Below, in pieces: positions 49,902 through 58,696 of a stretch of 64,000 bases of DNA (within the stretch, counting starts at the first letter, position 1; each line of letters begins with the position of its first letter). Origin of the DNA: a virus; IMG/VR virus record IMGVR_UViG_3300005613_000008, positions 62,001 through 126,000 of that record; one strand, given 5' to 3'. The notes beneath the pieces are model-generated. The model did not search any database. It worked only from the letters and a program-made list of their open reading frames with translations, and was not told the DNA's origin. Position numbers and translations under genes: made by a program.

Positions 49902-51014
49902 ATGGCTAAAACAAAAGCTGGTCGTGTTTCTATGGGCGACCTACGAGCAATGATAAACAAAAAAGCAGGTCGCAATGTCGCTCACGACCTAAGAGAAGAC
50001 AACCCAACAGAGGTCAAGGAGTGGATCCCAACAGGATCTCGCTGGCTTGATTCTATTATCTGTAAGGGCAAGTATGCAGGTATTCCAGTTGGTAAGGTAA
50101 CAGAACTTGCAGGACTTGAAGCAACAGGCAAATCCTTCCTCGCTGCCCAGTGTGCCGCAAATGCACAGAAGATGGGAATTGGAGTTGTTTACTTTGATTC
50201 AGAGTCTGCAATTGATCCATCTTTTTTGGAGAAGGCTGGTTGTGATCTTGAGGCTATAATGTATGTACAGGCACAATCCGTTGAGTTTGTGCTTGAAACC
50301 ATTGAAGAGATCTTGGGAGCCACTGACGATAAGATGCTCTTTATTTGGGATTCACTCGCATTCACACCTTCTGTTTCAGACGTTGAGGGTGATTTCAACC
50401 CGCAGTCTTCCGTTGCTTCTAAGGCTCGCATTCTTGCAAAAGGAATGTCTAAGTTGATTGTTCCGCTTGCTGATAAACAGGCAACATTCTTGGTCCTCAA
50501 TCAGTTGAAGACCAATATCCCACAAGGACCAATGGCTCGTCAGATTGCAATGACAACTCCTTACATCACCCCCGGTGGTAAGGCGATGCACTATTCTTAC
50601 TCTCTTCGCATCTGGCTTACAGGTCGCAAGAGCAAGGCTGCATACATCGAAGACGATAATGGTTTCCGCATTGGGTCTGAGGTAAAGGCAAAGCTAGAAA
50701 AGTCCCGCTTTGGAACACAGGGCAGAACCTGCACATTCCGTATTTTATGGGGAACCGAGAATATCGGCGTGCAATGTAATGAGAGTCTTTTTGAAGCCCT
50801 CAAGAATTTTATGAATGTCGCTGGCTCATGGTACACTTTTGAACACAATGGTTACACCAAGAAGTTTCAACCCAGTAAGTGGGCTGAAACAATGGAATCT
50901 GATCCAGAGTTTAAGCAGCATGTTTATGACTTTATGGACGAAGTAATTGTCCAGAAGTTTGACAAACGCGAAGGTGCAGCATCTGATTTCTACGAAGTGG
51001 ACAAAGCCTCTTGA
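49902..51014 (+). CDS. RecA/UvsX-like recombinase
   Basis: 370 residues. Walker A is GLEATGKS (71-78), followed by VVYFDSESAID, and Walker B is LFIWDSLAFT (~146-155). The loop region has LVLNQLKTNIPQGPM...YITPGGKAMHYSYSLRIWL, as in RecA family proteins including T4 UvsX. It catalyses strand exchange for recombination-dependent replication and works with SbcD-SbcC and SSB here. The C-terminal ~90 residues are phage-type. The stop codon overlaps the -35 of the next promoter. Confidence 0.9.
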   Translation: MAKTKAGRVSMGDLRAMINKKAGRNVAHDLREDNPTEVKEWIPTGSRWLDSIICKGKYAGIPVGKVTELAGLEATGKSFLAAQCAANAQKMGIGVVYFDSESAIDPSFLEKAGCDLEAIMYVQAQSVEFVLETIEEILGATDDKMLFIWDSLAFTPSVSDVEGDFNPQSSVASKARILAKGMSKLIVPLADKQATFLVLNQLKTNIPQGPMARQIAMTTPYITPGGKAMHYSYSLRIWLTGRKSKAAYIEDDNGFRIGSEVKAKLEKSRFGTQGRTCTFRILWGTENIGVQCNESLFEALKNFMNVAGSWYTFEHNGYTKKFQPSKWAETMESDPEFKQHVYDFMDEVIVQKFDKREGAASDFYEVDKAS

Positions 51015-51039
51015 CAGCGAGCCTCCACCCTGTTACATT
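51011..51039 (+). promoter_or_regulatory. Promoter of the 5' nuclease gene, TTGACA-17-TACATT
   Basis: -35 at 51011-51016 overlaps the recA stop; GT precedes the -10 at 51034-51039. Confidence 0.65.
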
Positions 51040-51052
51040 ATGGGGTGGAGGT

Positions 51053-51136
51053 AGTCAGCAAAAACTAGCAGACCAGTTTGGGTGCCCCAAGGGCTGCATT
51101 AAACACATTCTAAAAAACAGATCATGGAGAGAATAA
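51053..51136 (+). pseudogene. Helix-turn-helix fragment in the nuclease leader
   Basis: The frame reads SQQKLADQFGCPKGCIKHIL followed by KNRSW and a stop. This is an unmistakable HTH pattern of the type found at the end of phage HNH/GIY-YIG endonucleases (Q..LA..FG.....I..IL....W). There is no ATG; the only in-frame alternative start is a TTG at 51011 inside the -35 box. It is probably a remnant of a homing endonuclease C-terminus, or a leader peptide with a nonstandard start. It ends on the first base of the nuclease ATG. Confidence 0.35.
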
Positions 51137-52101
51137 TGAAAAGAGTTCTAGTGATAGACATGAACAACGCTTATTTACGGGCGTTTATTATCGATCCCAG
51201 TCTATCTAACCACGGACAGCCTATTGGCGGGATCAAGGGATCTATCAAGATCCTACAGAAACTGGTTAGAATGACAAATCCAAATGAGATTGTGATTTGC
51301 TGGGATGGACCAAATGGTTCTCAAAAGCGCAAGACTCTTGATTCAGGCTACAAAGAAGGACGCAAACCCTTACGCCTGAACCGCGCTGTCCACAATCTAA
51401 CTGAGAACGAAGAGCTACAGAACAAGTTGTGGCAGCAGATGCGAATCACAGAGTATCTAAACCAGATGCCGATTATTCAGCTTGTTCTTGAAAGAGTAGA
51501 AGCAGACGACATTATCTCTTATGTGTGCAGTTCTCCGCACTACAAGGGTTGGCAAAAGGTAATTGTCTCCAACGATAAAGACTTTCTTCAGTTGTGTAAT
51601 GAAGAAACGGTAGTGTATCGCCCTACAACAGATAAGATTGAGACCAAGAAGACCGTCATTGAGTCTCTCGGTATTCACCCTACAAACATGGCTCTTGCTC
51701 GCGCTATGGTTGGCGATGCAAGCGATAACCTTCCAGGCGTCAGCCGTGTAGGTTTCAAGACGATTGCAGGCAAGTTACCTTTTATGAGCGAAGAACGAAG
51801 CGTAACGATTGATGAGCTGCTTGATTATTGCGAGAACACAGACTCAAAACTCAAAGTCTATAAGAATATCCGAGAATCAAAGAAAATTATTGAACACAAC
51901 TACAAAATGATGCAGTTGTACTCTCCACTTATCTCCGTTCAGGGCAAGCAGACGATTGATTATGCCCTTGAGAACTTTGAATGCGACTTCAATAAGACCG
52001 AGTTGTTGAAGCTAATGATGGAAGACGGCTTTGGAGAGCTAAACTGGGAAGAATTGAAGACGTTTCTAAATAAGATTTCCAGAGAGTGTAACGATAAATA
52101 G
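51136..52101 (+). CDS. 5'-3' exonuclease / flap endonuclease (T4 RNase H-like)
   Basis: 321 residues from the ATG after GGAGAGAAT; an ATG 12 bases upstream is in frame but lacks spacing for that site. Motifs: VIDMNNAYLRAF (D8), WDGPNGSQKRK (~58), VLERVEADDIISY (~118-130) and VSNDKDFLQL (~145), then MVGDASDNLPG (~190), the acid cluster of the FEN family. It removes RNA primers and flaps during lagging-strand synthesis. It follows its own early promoter. Confidence 0.88.
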   Translation: MKRVLVIDMNNAYLRAFIIDPSLSNHGQPIGGIKGSIKILQKLVRMTNPNEIVICWDGPNGSQKRKTLDSGYKEGRKPLRLNRAVHNLTENEELQNKLWQQMRITEYLNQMPIIQLVLERVEADDIISYVCSSPHYKGWQKVIVSNDKDFLQLCNEETVVYRPTTDKIETKKTVIESLGIHPTNMALARAMVGDASDNLPGVSRVGFKTIAGKLPFMSEERSVTIDELLDYCENTDSKLKVYKNIRESKKIIEHNYKMMQLYSPLISVQGKQTIDYALENFECDFNKTELLKLMMEDGFGELNWEELKTFLNKISRECNDK

Positions 52102-52103
52102 GA

Positions 52104-52110
52104 CTATTTA
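52104..52110 (+). promoter_or_regulatory. Candidate late promoter element CTATTTA
   Basis: In AGGACTATTTATTACC, two bases after the nuclease stop and 17 before the next ATG. It separates the two motif-bearing genes from the surrounding early genes. Confidence 0.5.
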
Positions 52111-52127
52111 TTACCGAGGTGTAGTAA

Positions 52128-52892
52128 ATGGAAAATCAATTCTCAAAGTTTATGGATAAGAAGGACTTCTTCTTTCAGCTAGGTCAAAAAGACGGACAGG
52201 ACGGAAAGTATAGAACTCGTGAAGAGATTTCTGGGCTTCCTGATGTCGGTCAGATCTCGGAAGATGATTTCCAAGAGTATCTTTCAGGTCGTGAGGTTGG
52301 TGAAGAGGATTCCCACTACTACGGTGACTTGTACGAACTTGACGAAGAAAACCTTCTAAACTTTGTAAATGAAGAAGAGGTTGAACTAGATGAGAAAAAA
52401 AAGAAGAAGTCAAAAGGCAAGAAAGATGCTTGCTACCACAAGGTTCGCGCTCGCTATGACGTGTGGCCTTCTGCTTATGCCAGTGGGGCTCTCGTTAAAT
52501 GCCGCAAAGTTGGTGCTGCAAACTGGGGCAACAAGTCCAAGAAGAAAGAGGGGATAGAACTAGACGATCAACTTCTTCAGATCATTAAAGAAGAATACCA
52601 AGCAGTGCTTGCCGAAAAAAAAAAGAAGAAGGCGGGCACTGAGTCAAGCAAAGAATCAAGTTTAAGAGACTGGTTTGGTCGTAAAGGCGGCAAGGGCTCT
52701 TCATCTGGCTGGGTAGATTGTAACACTTGTCGTAAGGACAAAAAGACAGGCAGAAAGAAGTGCAGTTCTTGCGGTCGTAAGAGTGGCGAGAAGCGCTCTA
52801 AATATCCATCTTGTCGCCCAACTCCTGGCGCTTGCGAAGAAAGTGGTCGCGGAAAGTCTTGGGGCAAGAAGTCAGCTAAGGGAAAGGAATAA
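52128..52892 (+). CDS. Basic multi-module protein with internal leader motif
   Basis: 254 residues. An acidic N-terminal region is followed by KKKKKSKGKKDACYHKVRARY and VWPSAYASGALVKCRKVGA, a Cys-containing basic module I associate with phage and giant-virus proteins. Then comes the leader motif LDDQLLQIIKEEYQAVLAE with a Lys run, and a C-terminal Cys-rich basic domain resembling DUF5872 (SLRDWFGRKG..., WVDCNTCRK, KCSSCGRKSG, YPSCRPTPGAC). The very basic domains would suit DNA condensation inside the capsid or host takeover. One-base overlap with the next gene, which has the same module style. Confidence 0.6.
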   Translation: MENQFSKFMDKKDFFFQLGQKDGQDGKYRTREEISGLPDVGQISEDDFQEYLSGREVGEEDSHYYGDLYELDEENLLNFVNEEEVELDEKKKKKSKGKKDACYHKVRARYDVWPSAYASGALVKCRKVGAANWGNKSKKKEGIELDDQLLQIIKEEYQAVLAEKKKKKAGTESSKESSLRDWFGRKGGKGSSSGWVDCNTCRKDKKTGRKKCSSCGRKSGEKRSKYPSCRPTPGACEESGRGKSWGKKSAKGKE

Positions 52893-54748
52893 TGAACATT
52901 CAAAAAATAATAGCAGAAGAACTAAAGCTTTTCCTTGAGGGTAAAGCAGAAGACCTTGTTTCAAAATACCCCGATCTTCAACCCGCTTACGATGCGGGCA
53001 TCAAGAGCCCACAATATCTTCGGTGGATTCGGAAGCGCCGTGGCGGCGAACCAGTAGAAGACATTGTTGGTGTCGTCCAAGCCTTCGACGCTGCGAAGCA
53101 GCGTCTGAAAGCCAAAGGAATGTCACCTGACATTTATGCTTACAAGACGCCTGCTGTTCTTCGTCAAACTTTAGAAGACCTTGGCGGCTCCAAAGGAGCC
53201 GAAACTCGTCGTCTCAAAGATGAAGAAACAACCTACCTTGGAACCTTCGGTGATTGGATCGTGGCGATGCCACATACACGCGAAAGTTCGTGTCAGTTGG
53301 GCAAAGGCACCACATGGTGTACTGCCGCCACGCAATCACAAAACCTTTTCCTTTCATATGTTGCTAGAAAAGATGAAGACATTGTTCTTTATTACCTCAT
53401 CAGAAAAGGTGCGGATCCAAGAGAAGATTCAACTGCTAAGCTTTCTGTTGGTTTTGTGAATGGAGAGCCGATTCTTGATGGAGAGGATGGTCATGTATCA
53501 GTTGATGCTAACAACAGAGGACTTGACGAGAGAAGACTTTCAAACATTCTAGGCGATCAGTTTGAGCCCATCATGACTGCAATGAAAGAAAGCGCTAGTT
53601 CAATTGAAGGTAAACACCCTGCCAAAAAGCAGGTGGAAAAGATTGCAAAGTCTAAAGATCCATCTGTTATTGACAAGTATGTGAGAGGCATGAAAGGAGA
53701 CGAGAGAGAAGACTTCCTAGTGCAACTGTTGGAGTTTGAACCAAGCCCAGAAATTCTAGCAAAGCTTTCTGATGATGAGGGTTTTCGTGTCAGAAGAGAT
53801 GTAGCCGGAAACCCTTCCACACCTCCCCAGATCTTAGTAAAGCTTTCTGATGATAAAGACGTATATGTCAGAATAGCTGTAGCCAGAAACCCTTCCATAA
53901 CTCCCCAGATCTTAGCAAGGCTTTCTGATGATGAGGTTCCTAATGTCAGAGGAGCTATAGCCGGAAACCCTTCCATAACTCCCCAGATCTTAGCAAGGCT
54001 TTCTGATGATAAAGACGTATATGTCAGAATAGCTGTAGCCAGAAACCCTTCCATAACTCCCCAGATCTTAGCAAGGCTTTCTGATGATAAAGACGTATAT
54101 GTCAGAATAGCTGTAGCCGGAAACCCTTCCACACCTCCCCAGATCTTAGCAAAGCTTTCTGATGATAAGAATCCTTCTATCAGAGAAGCTGTAGCCAGAA
54201 ACCCTTCCACAACTCCCCAGATCTTAGCAAAGCTTTCTGATGATAAGAATCCTTCTATCAGAGAAGCTGTAGCCAAAAACCCTTCCACACCTCCCCAGAT
54301 CTTAGCAAAGCTTTCTGATGATGAGGATTTTTATGTCAAATGGGTTGCTGCAAACAACCCTAACTTTCCTAAACAACAGGACAACATAAATGAGTCCTTG
54401 TTTGATTTAAGAACTACTTACGATGAGGGCACTACCATGCAATTTACCGAAGAATACATCAGACAAGTAATCAAAGAAGAATATGAGGCACTTCTTGACG
54501 AAAAGAAAAAGAAGCCTTGTAAGCCAGCTAAGGGAAAGCGTTTTGCTAAGCGTGTAAATGGCAAGTGTCGCTCATACGGGCAGGCAGGACAAGCAAAGGG
54601 CGGCGGTGATCGTATTCGTCCCGGCACAAAGAAAGGAGATGCTTACTGCGCTCGCTCTGCTAAGATTAAGAAGTGCAAGAACCCACCTTGTGCCAACGAT
54701 CTTTCACGAAAGAAATGGAAGTGCCGTGGCTCTAAGTCAATGAAATAG
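52892..54748 (+). CDS. Chimeric protein: leader motif, WCTA domain, LRV-type repeats, basic tail
   Basis: 618 residues. N-terminus MNIQKIIAEELKLFLEGK is the repeated leader. Residues ~60-210 contain an SSCQLGKGTTWCTAATQSQNLF block found in other phage proteins. Residues ~288-495 are eight tandem 26-residue units (LAKLSDDKNPSIREAVARNP, then STTPQI), resembling leucine-rich repeat variant / HEAT-like modules. A second leader motif EEYIRQVIKEEYEALLDEKKKK begins near residue 518, followed by a basic Cys-containing tail (GDAYCARSAKIKKCKNPPC). The function is unknown. Module composition suggests a packaged, proteolytically processed protein. Confidence 0.65.
   Translation: MNIQKIIAEELKLFLEGKAEDLVSKYPDLQPAYDAGIKSPQYLRWIRKRRGGEPVEDIVGVVQAFDAAKQRLKAKGMSPDIYAYKTPAVLRQTLEDLGGSKGAETRRLKDEETTYLGTFGDWIVAMPHTRESSCQLGKGTTWCTAATQSQNLFLSYVARKDEDIVLYYLIRKGADPREDSTAKLSVGFVNGEPILDGEDGHVSVDANNRGLDERRLSNILGDQFEPIMTAMKESASSIEGKHPAKKQVEKIAKSKDPSVIDKYVRGMKGDEREDFLVQLLEFEPSPEILAKLSDDEGFRVRRDVAGNPSTPPQILVKLSDDKDVYVRIAVARNPSITPQILARLSDDEVPNVRGAIAGNPSITPQILARLSDDKDVYVRIAVARNPSITPQILARLSDDKDVYVRIAVAGNPSTPPQILAKLSDDKNPSIREAVARNPSTTPQILAKLSDDKNPSIREAVAKNPSTPPQILAKLSDDEDFYVKWVAANNPNFPKQQDNINESLFDLRTTYDEGTTMQFTEEYIRQVIKEEYEALLDEKKKKPCKPAKGKRFAKRVNGKCRSYGQAGQAKGGGDRIRPGTKKGDAYCARSAKIKKCKNPPCANDLSRKKWKCRGSKSMK
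53755..54350 (+). repeat. Tandem 78-bp coding repeats
   Basis: About eight in-frame copies of a 78-base unit centred on GCTTTCTGATGAT and CCCAGATCTTAGC. Copies 2, 4 and 5 are nearly identical at the DNA level (KDVYVRIAVA), and copies 6 and 7 nearly so (KNPSIREAVA), showing recent unit duplication. Copy number is likely to vary between relatives. Confidence 0.85.
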
Positions 54749-54787
54749 TTAGGCATCGTCAAGATTAAAAATAAAGCGTAACTCGCC

Positions 54788-54815
54788 TTGACTTTTTATC
54801 TGGATCGGTTATATT
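54788..54815 (+). promoter_or_regulatory. Promoter of the helicase gene, TTGACT-16-TATATT
   Basis: -35 at 54788-54793 and -10 at 54810-54815 with GT before the -10. It lies in the 92-base gap after the chimeric protein and supplies a separate early start for the helicase-RNR operon. Confidence 0.6.
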
Positions 54816-54840
54816 TAGTAGTGCGAGACCTAGGAGCATT

Positions 54841-56232
54841 ATGCTTGCACACAAAGCAGATTTTGGAAGGTACGGTAAGTCCTTCCAAGAGGGGCTTGTT
54901 CAACTCATTTTTGAGGATCGACCCTTCGCAGACCAAATCACTGAAGTTCTAGACGTTGAGTTTCTGGAACTTGAGTACCTTCGCACGTTTGTTGCGAAGA
55001 TTGTGGAATACAGAACAAAGTATGGAAAGCATCCTTCCACAAATGCTATGATTTCCATCCTTCGTACAGAACTTGATAGAGAGTCAGAAGTAACTCAGCA
55101 GCAGGTTCGTGACTATTTTGCGAGAGTCCATACAAATGAAATTGCTGATGACATAGATTACATTAAAGAGACTTCTCTTGATTTCTGCCGTAAGCAGAAG
55201 CTAAAAGAAGCAATGATGAAGTCTGTTGGACTTCTTCAGACTTGCTCATTTGATGAGATCTCGAAGGTTATCAACGATGCGCTCAAGTTAGGATCAGAGA
55301 ACAACTTTGGACACGATTTTATTGCAGACTTTGAAGAGCGCTACAAGCCAAAGTTTAGACTTCCAGTAACAACAGGATGGAACGAAATTGACACTATCAC
55401 TAGTGGCGGACTTGGTAGAAATGAGCTTGGCGTCGTTATTGCCCCTACTGGCGCAGGTAAGTCTATGGCTCTTGTTCACCTTGGATCTCAGGCTATCAAA
55501 GAGGGCAAGACTGTTGTTCATTACACCCTTGAGTTGCAGGATACGGTTGTTGCTTGTCGCTATGATTCTTGTATCACAAAATATCCTCTATCCGATCTCG
55601 CAAACTTCAAGGACGAGATTTTTGAAGAGATTAAGGATCTTGATGGAACTCTAATCGTCAAGGAATACCCAACCAAGTCTGCCTCAACGAACACCATCAA
55701 GGCACACCTTGCTCGTCTAGTCAAGAGGGGAATAGAGCCCGGCATGGTCATCGTAGATTACGCAGATTTGCTACGCCCTGTCGTAGTCCGAAAAGAAAAA
55801 CGGACGGAACTGGAGTCAATCTACGAGGAACTACGAGGACTTTCCAACGAGTTCAACTGTCCTGTTTGGACTGCTTCTCAAACCAACCGTTCTGGTCTTA
55901 ACGCTGAGGTTGTGACAATGGAGCAGATCTCTGAGGCATTTAACAAGTGTTTCGTTGCCGACTTTATTTGTACTCTTTCGCGAACGATCGAGGACAAACA
56001 AAACAATAAGGCGAAGATGTTTATCGCCAAGAATCGTAACGGACCAGATGGTCTTGTCTATGATCTCTTTATGGACACTTCCAATGTCTGTATCAAAATG
56101 TTAGGTAAGCCAGCAGCCCCTTCTGCTACAACACAAATTGCCACAAATCCAGTTGTTGTTAGCACGAAAGAGCAAAAAGAAATTTTGAAGAACAAATATG
56201 ATAAGTTTAGAAAACTAAGGAGTAATAACTAA
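54841..56232 (+). CDS. Replicative DNA helicase (DnaB/gp41-like)
   Basis: 463 residues. An N-terminal helical domain (~1-165) is followed by the RecA-like motor: GWNEIDTITSGGLGRNELGVVIAPTGAGKSM (Walker A ~201-209), HYTLELQDTVVACRYD, Walker B GMVIVDYADLLRP (~300-312) and ASQTNRSG with a sensor-type Gln. It unwinds DNA ahead of the fork as a hexamer and pairs with the primase at 3583. A TAGGAGC site precedes the start, and the stop shares a base with the RNR start. Confidence 0.9.
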   Translation: MLAHKADFGRYGKSFQEGLVQLIFEDRPFADQITEVLDVEFLELEYLRTFVAKIVEYRTKYGKHPSTNAMISILRTELDRESEVTQQQVRDYFARVHTNEIADDIDYIKETSLDFCRKQKLKEAMMKSVGLLQTCSFDEISKVINDALKLGSENNFGHDFIADFEERYKPKFRLPVTTGWNEIDTITSGGLGRNELGVVIAPTGAGKSMALVHLGSQAIKEGKTVVHYTLELQDTVVACRYDSCITKYPLSDLANFKDEIFEEIKDLDGTLIVKEYPTKSASTNTIKAHLARLVKRGIEPGMVIVDYADLLRPVVVRKEKRTELESIYEELRGLSNEFNCPVWTASQTNRSGLNAEVVTMEQISEAFNKCFVADFICTLSRTIEDKQNNKAKMFIAKNRNGPDGLVYDLFMDTSNVCIKMLGKPAAPSATTQIATNPVVVSTKEQKEILKNKYDKFRKLRSNN

Positions 56233-58193
56233 TGAGAACACATATTCGTAGATTTAAATTGTCAGACACTTTTATTGATCAATATAGAGAACAGCAAGTT
56301 CCTTGGGGACCGCTTGGTTATATTACATTCAAACGTACATATGCTCGCCGCTTGAACGAGTTTGACGATAATGCAAGCGGAACTGAGGAATGGTTTCAAA
56401 CTTGTCGTCGCGTTATTGAAGGCATGTTTGAAATGCAGAAGCAGCATGTTTATCGTCTTGGTCTTGAGTGGAATGACAATAAAGCACAGAAGACGGCAAA
56501 GGACGCATACGATCGCCTCTTCAATCTAAAATGGACACCTCCCGGTCGAGGTCTTTGGATGATGGGCACAAAATTCGTAAATGAGCGTACCGCCGCAGGT
56601 CTATTCAACTGCGCTTTCCGCTCAACCAGAGAGCTAAACACTAAAGGTGGATATCTATTTGCTTGGATGATGGATGCTCTTATGCTTGGTATCGGTGTTG
56701 GATTCGATACTCTCGGAGCAGGCACACTAACTGTTCAGCAGCCCGAGTTTGCTACTGAGAACTATGTTATTGGTGATTCTCGTGAAGGCTGGGTTGAGTC
56801 TGTAAAGATCCTTCTTAATGGCTTCCTATTTGGCGCTAAGATTCCTCAGTTTGATTACTCCGCTATTCGTCCATATGGTGCTCCAATTAGTGGCTTTGGC
56901 GGAACCTCCAGCGGTCACGGACCCCTAAAGGAGCTACACGAGAGCCTAATTGAACTTTACACTCCGCGTATTGGACAACCAATCACCTCTGTAGATATTG
57001 TTGATACAGAAAACCTTATTGGTCGTTGTGTTGTTGCAGGCAACGTTCGTCGTTCTGCCGCATTGGCTCTCGGCAACCACGAAGACTTTGAATACCTACA
57101 GATGAAGAATGACTCTGAGAAGTTGGCTCACCATCGCTGGGGTTCTAACAATTCTTTCCACGCTATCGTGGGTCAAGATTACGCTTGGCACGCAGAACAG
57201 TCACAGAAGAACGGCGAGCCCGGCTACATTTGGCTAGACAACGCACGCACCCGTGGTCGTTTTGCTGATCCTCCGAGAGACGATGATAAAAATGTTATGG
57301 GTTTCAACCCTTGTGTTGAGCAACAGCTAGAAGATGCCGAACTTTGCTGTCTTGTTGAGACTTTCCCAGCCAAGCATGAAACCTACGAGGATTACCTCGC
57401 AACACTCAAAATTGCCTACCTTTACGGCAAGACCGTTACTCTCGCAAACACCCATTGGGCTGAGACTAACGCAAAGATGCTTAAAAACCGACGCATTGGT
57501 CTTTCACAATCTGGCGTTGTTCAGGCATTTAACAAGTTTGGTCGCCGTCAAATGCTAGATTGGTGTAACAACGCCTATGAGCATGTGAGAGAACTAGATA
57601 AAATTTACTCAGATTGGCTCTGTATCCCGCAGTCAGTAAGAATGACTAGTATCAAGCCTTCTGGGACAGTCTCTCTTCTCAACGGTTCAACACCCGGTAT
57701 TCATTACCCCGAGGACGAGTTCTACATTCGCCGCATTCGCTTTGCTTCTAATAGCGAAATGCTACCAGCACTCAAGGAGGCAGGCTATAAGATTGAGCCA
57801 GATCACTACTCTCCAAACACAATGTGTGTTGAATTCCCCGTCCACGAAGAACATTTCAAAAAGGGTAAGCGCGAGATTACGATGTGGGAGCAGTTGGAGA
57901 TTGCTGCTCAGTATCAGTATTTTTGGGCTGATAACTCTGTATCTATTACAGTAACTTTCAAGCCAGAGGAAGCGGCAGATATCAAAACTGCCCTTGAAAT
58001 GTACGAAACTAGACTCAAGGCTGTCTCATTCCTACTCTACGAAGAAACCGGTTATGTTCAGGCACCCTATGAGCCTATCACCCGAGAACAGTATGAAGAA
58101 ATGAGCAAGAACATAACTCCTATTCAGCGCTTTAACACCGACGAGGGCGGTGAGGGAACTAGATTTTGTGATAGTGAATCATGTATAATTTAA
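56232..58193 (+). CDS. nrdJ: Adenosylcobalamin-dependent ribonucleotide reductase (class II, monomeric)
   Basis: 653 residues. Active-site features include NCAFRSTRELNTKGG, FNPCVEQQLEDAELCCLVETFP (~357-378), and MTSIKPSGTVSLLNGSTPGIHYPEDEFYIRRIRF; the C-terminal CDSESC gives the redox-active cysteine pair. It resembles the Lactobacillus-type monomeric ribonucleoside triphosphate reductase with its N-terminal insert. It makes deoxynucleotides without a small subunit, oxygen or iron, but needs vitamin B12 from the host. Co-located with ThyX and the replication genes, it feeds phage DNA synthesis. Confidence 0.92.
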   Translation: MRTHIRRFKLSDTFIDQYREQQVPWGPLGYITFKRTYARRLNEFDDNASGTEEWFQTCRRVIEGMFEMQKQHVYRLGLEWNDNKAQKTAKDAYDRLFNLKWTPPGRGLWMMGTKFVNERTAAGLFNCAFRSTRELNTKGGYLFAWMMDALMLGIGVGFDTLGAGTLTVQQPEFATENYVIGDSREGWVESVKILLNGFLFGAKIPQFDYSAIRPYGAPISGFGGTSSGHGPLKELHESLIELYTPRIGQPITSVDIVDTENLIGRCVVAGNVRRSAALALGNHEDFEYLQMKNDSEKLAHHRWGSNNSFHAIVGQDYAWHAEQSQKNGEPGYIWLDNARTRGRFADPPRDDDKNVMGFNPCVEQQLEDAELCCLVETFPAKHETYEDYLATLKIAYLYGKTVTLANTHWAETNAKMLKNRRIGLSQSGVVQAFNKFGRRQMLDWCNNAYEHVRELDKIYSDWLCIPQSVRMTSIKPSGTVSLLNGSTPGIHYPEDEFYIRRIRFASNSEMLPALKEAGYKIEPDHYSPNTMCVEFPVHEEHFKKGKREITMWEQLEIAAQYQYFWADNSVSITVTFKPEEAADIKTALEMYETRLKAVSFLLYEETGYVQAPYEPITREQYEEMSKNITPIQRFNTDEGGEGTRFCDSESCII

Positions 58194-58203
58194 TGGAGGA
58201 AAA

Positions 58204-58434
58204 ATGAAATTCAATCACTTACTAACTGAAAAAGAACAATTATATTTTTGCAAGAACAGAAATCTCATTATTTGCAAATGGAAGCCTGTCTCTGAAGGAT
58301 ATACTTCCGCAGGCAATAATGTTTGTGTAAGTATGTTATGTGACGAGTGTGGGTCAAGAATAGACAAGTTTCTTCATTCCGAAGACTACAAGATTCACGA
58401 AAAACTTATTCTAAGCGAGGTAAATGATGTTTAG
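58204..58434 (+). CDS. Small Cys-containing protein
   Basis: 76 residues after an ATGGAGGAAAA-type site. CDECGSR (~46-52) together with two or three upstream cysteines (FCKN, IICKW, VCVSMLC) could form a zinc ribbon. No family is recognised. It overlaps the co-chaperonin start by 11 bases. Confidence 0.45.
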   Translation: MKFNHLLTEKEQLYFCKNRNLIICKWKPVSEGYTSAGNNVCVSMLCDECGSRIDKFLHSEDYKIHEKLILSEVNDV

Positions 58435-58696
58435 ACCAGTAAACCGACATATTCTAGTAGACTACTCCCCGCCACAGGAAAAGTCAGATTCAGCAATTCT
58501 TCTTCCCGATGATTACAAAGCTCCAGAGCAAAATCATGTTGTTGTGGAGGTTGTAGGTGTTGCTGATGATGTATCTTTTGAATGTGAAATGGGCAACAAA
58601 ATTATCATAGATAAGAAGATGTTGGATGTTTTAGTTATCGACCACTCTACTTATTACACAATTTTAGAGAATTATGTAATAGGAGTAATGGATTGA
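58424..58696 (+). CDS. GroES-like co-chaperonin (gp31-type)
   Basis: 90 residues. It begins FRPVNRHILVDYSPPQEKSDSAILLPDDYK, matching the GroES start (lrPLxDRVLV...) with a mobile-loop-like segment, and continues with VVVEVVGVADDVSFECEMGNKIIIDKKMLDVLVID, the GroES beta-barrel pattern of a Val-rich strand and a G-x-x-V/I-I/V-x-K step. T4 gp31 replaces GroES when GroEL folds the capsid protein; this could do likewise for the capsid protein at 29637. The start may be either of two adjacent ATG codons. Confidence 0.75.
   Translation: MMFRPVNRHILVDYSPPQEKSDSAILLPDDYKAPEQNHVVVEVVGVADDVSFECEMGNKIIIDKKMLDVLVIDHSTYYTILENYVIGVMD

Noticed and set aside
53557-54288. A 243-residue minus-strand open frame
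   Set aside because: It is the antisense of the 78-bp coding repeats and inherits their periodicity; it has no ribosome-binding site and lies inside a clear + strand protein.
53755-54350. CRISPR-like tandem repeats
   Set aside because: The repeat unit is 78 bases, in frame, with no spacer diversity, and encodes LRV/HEAT-like protein repeats.
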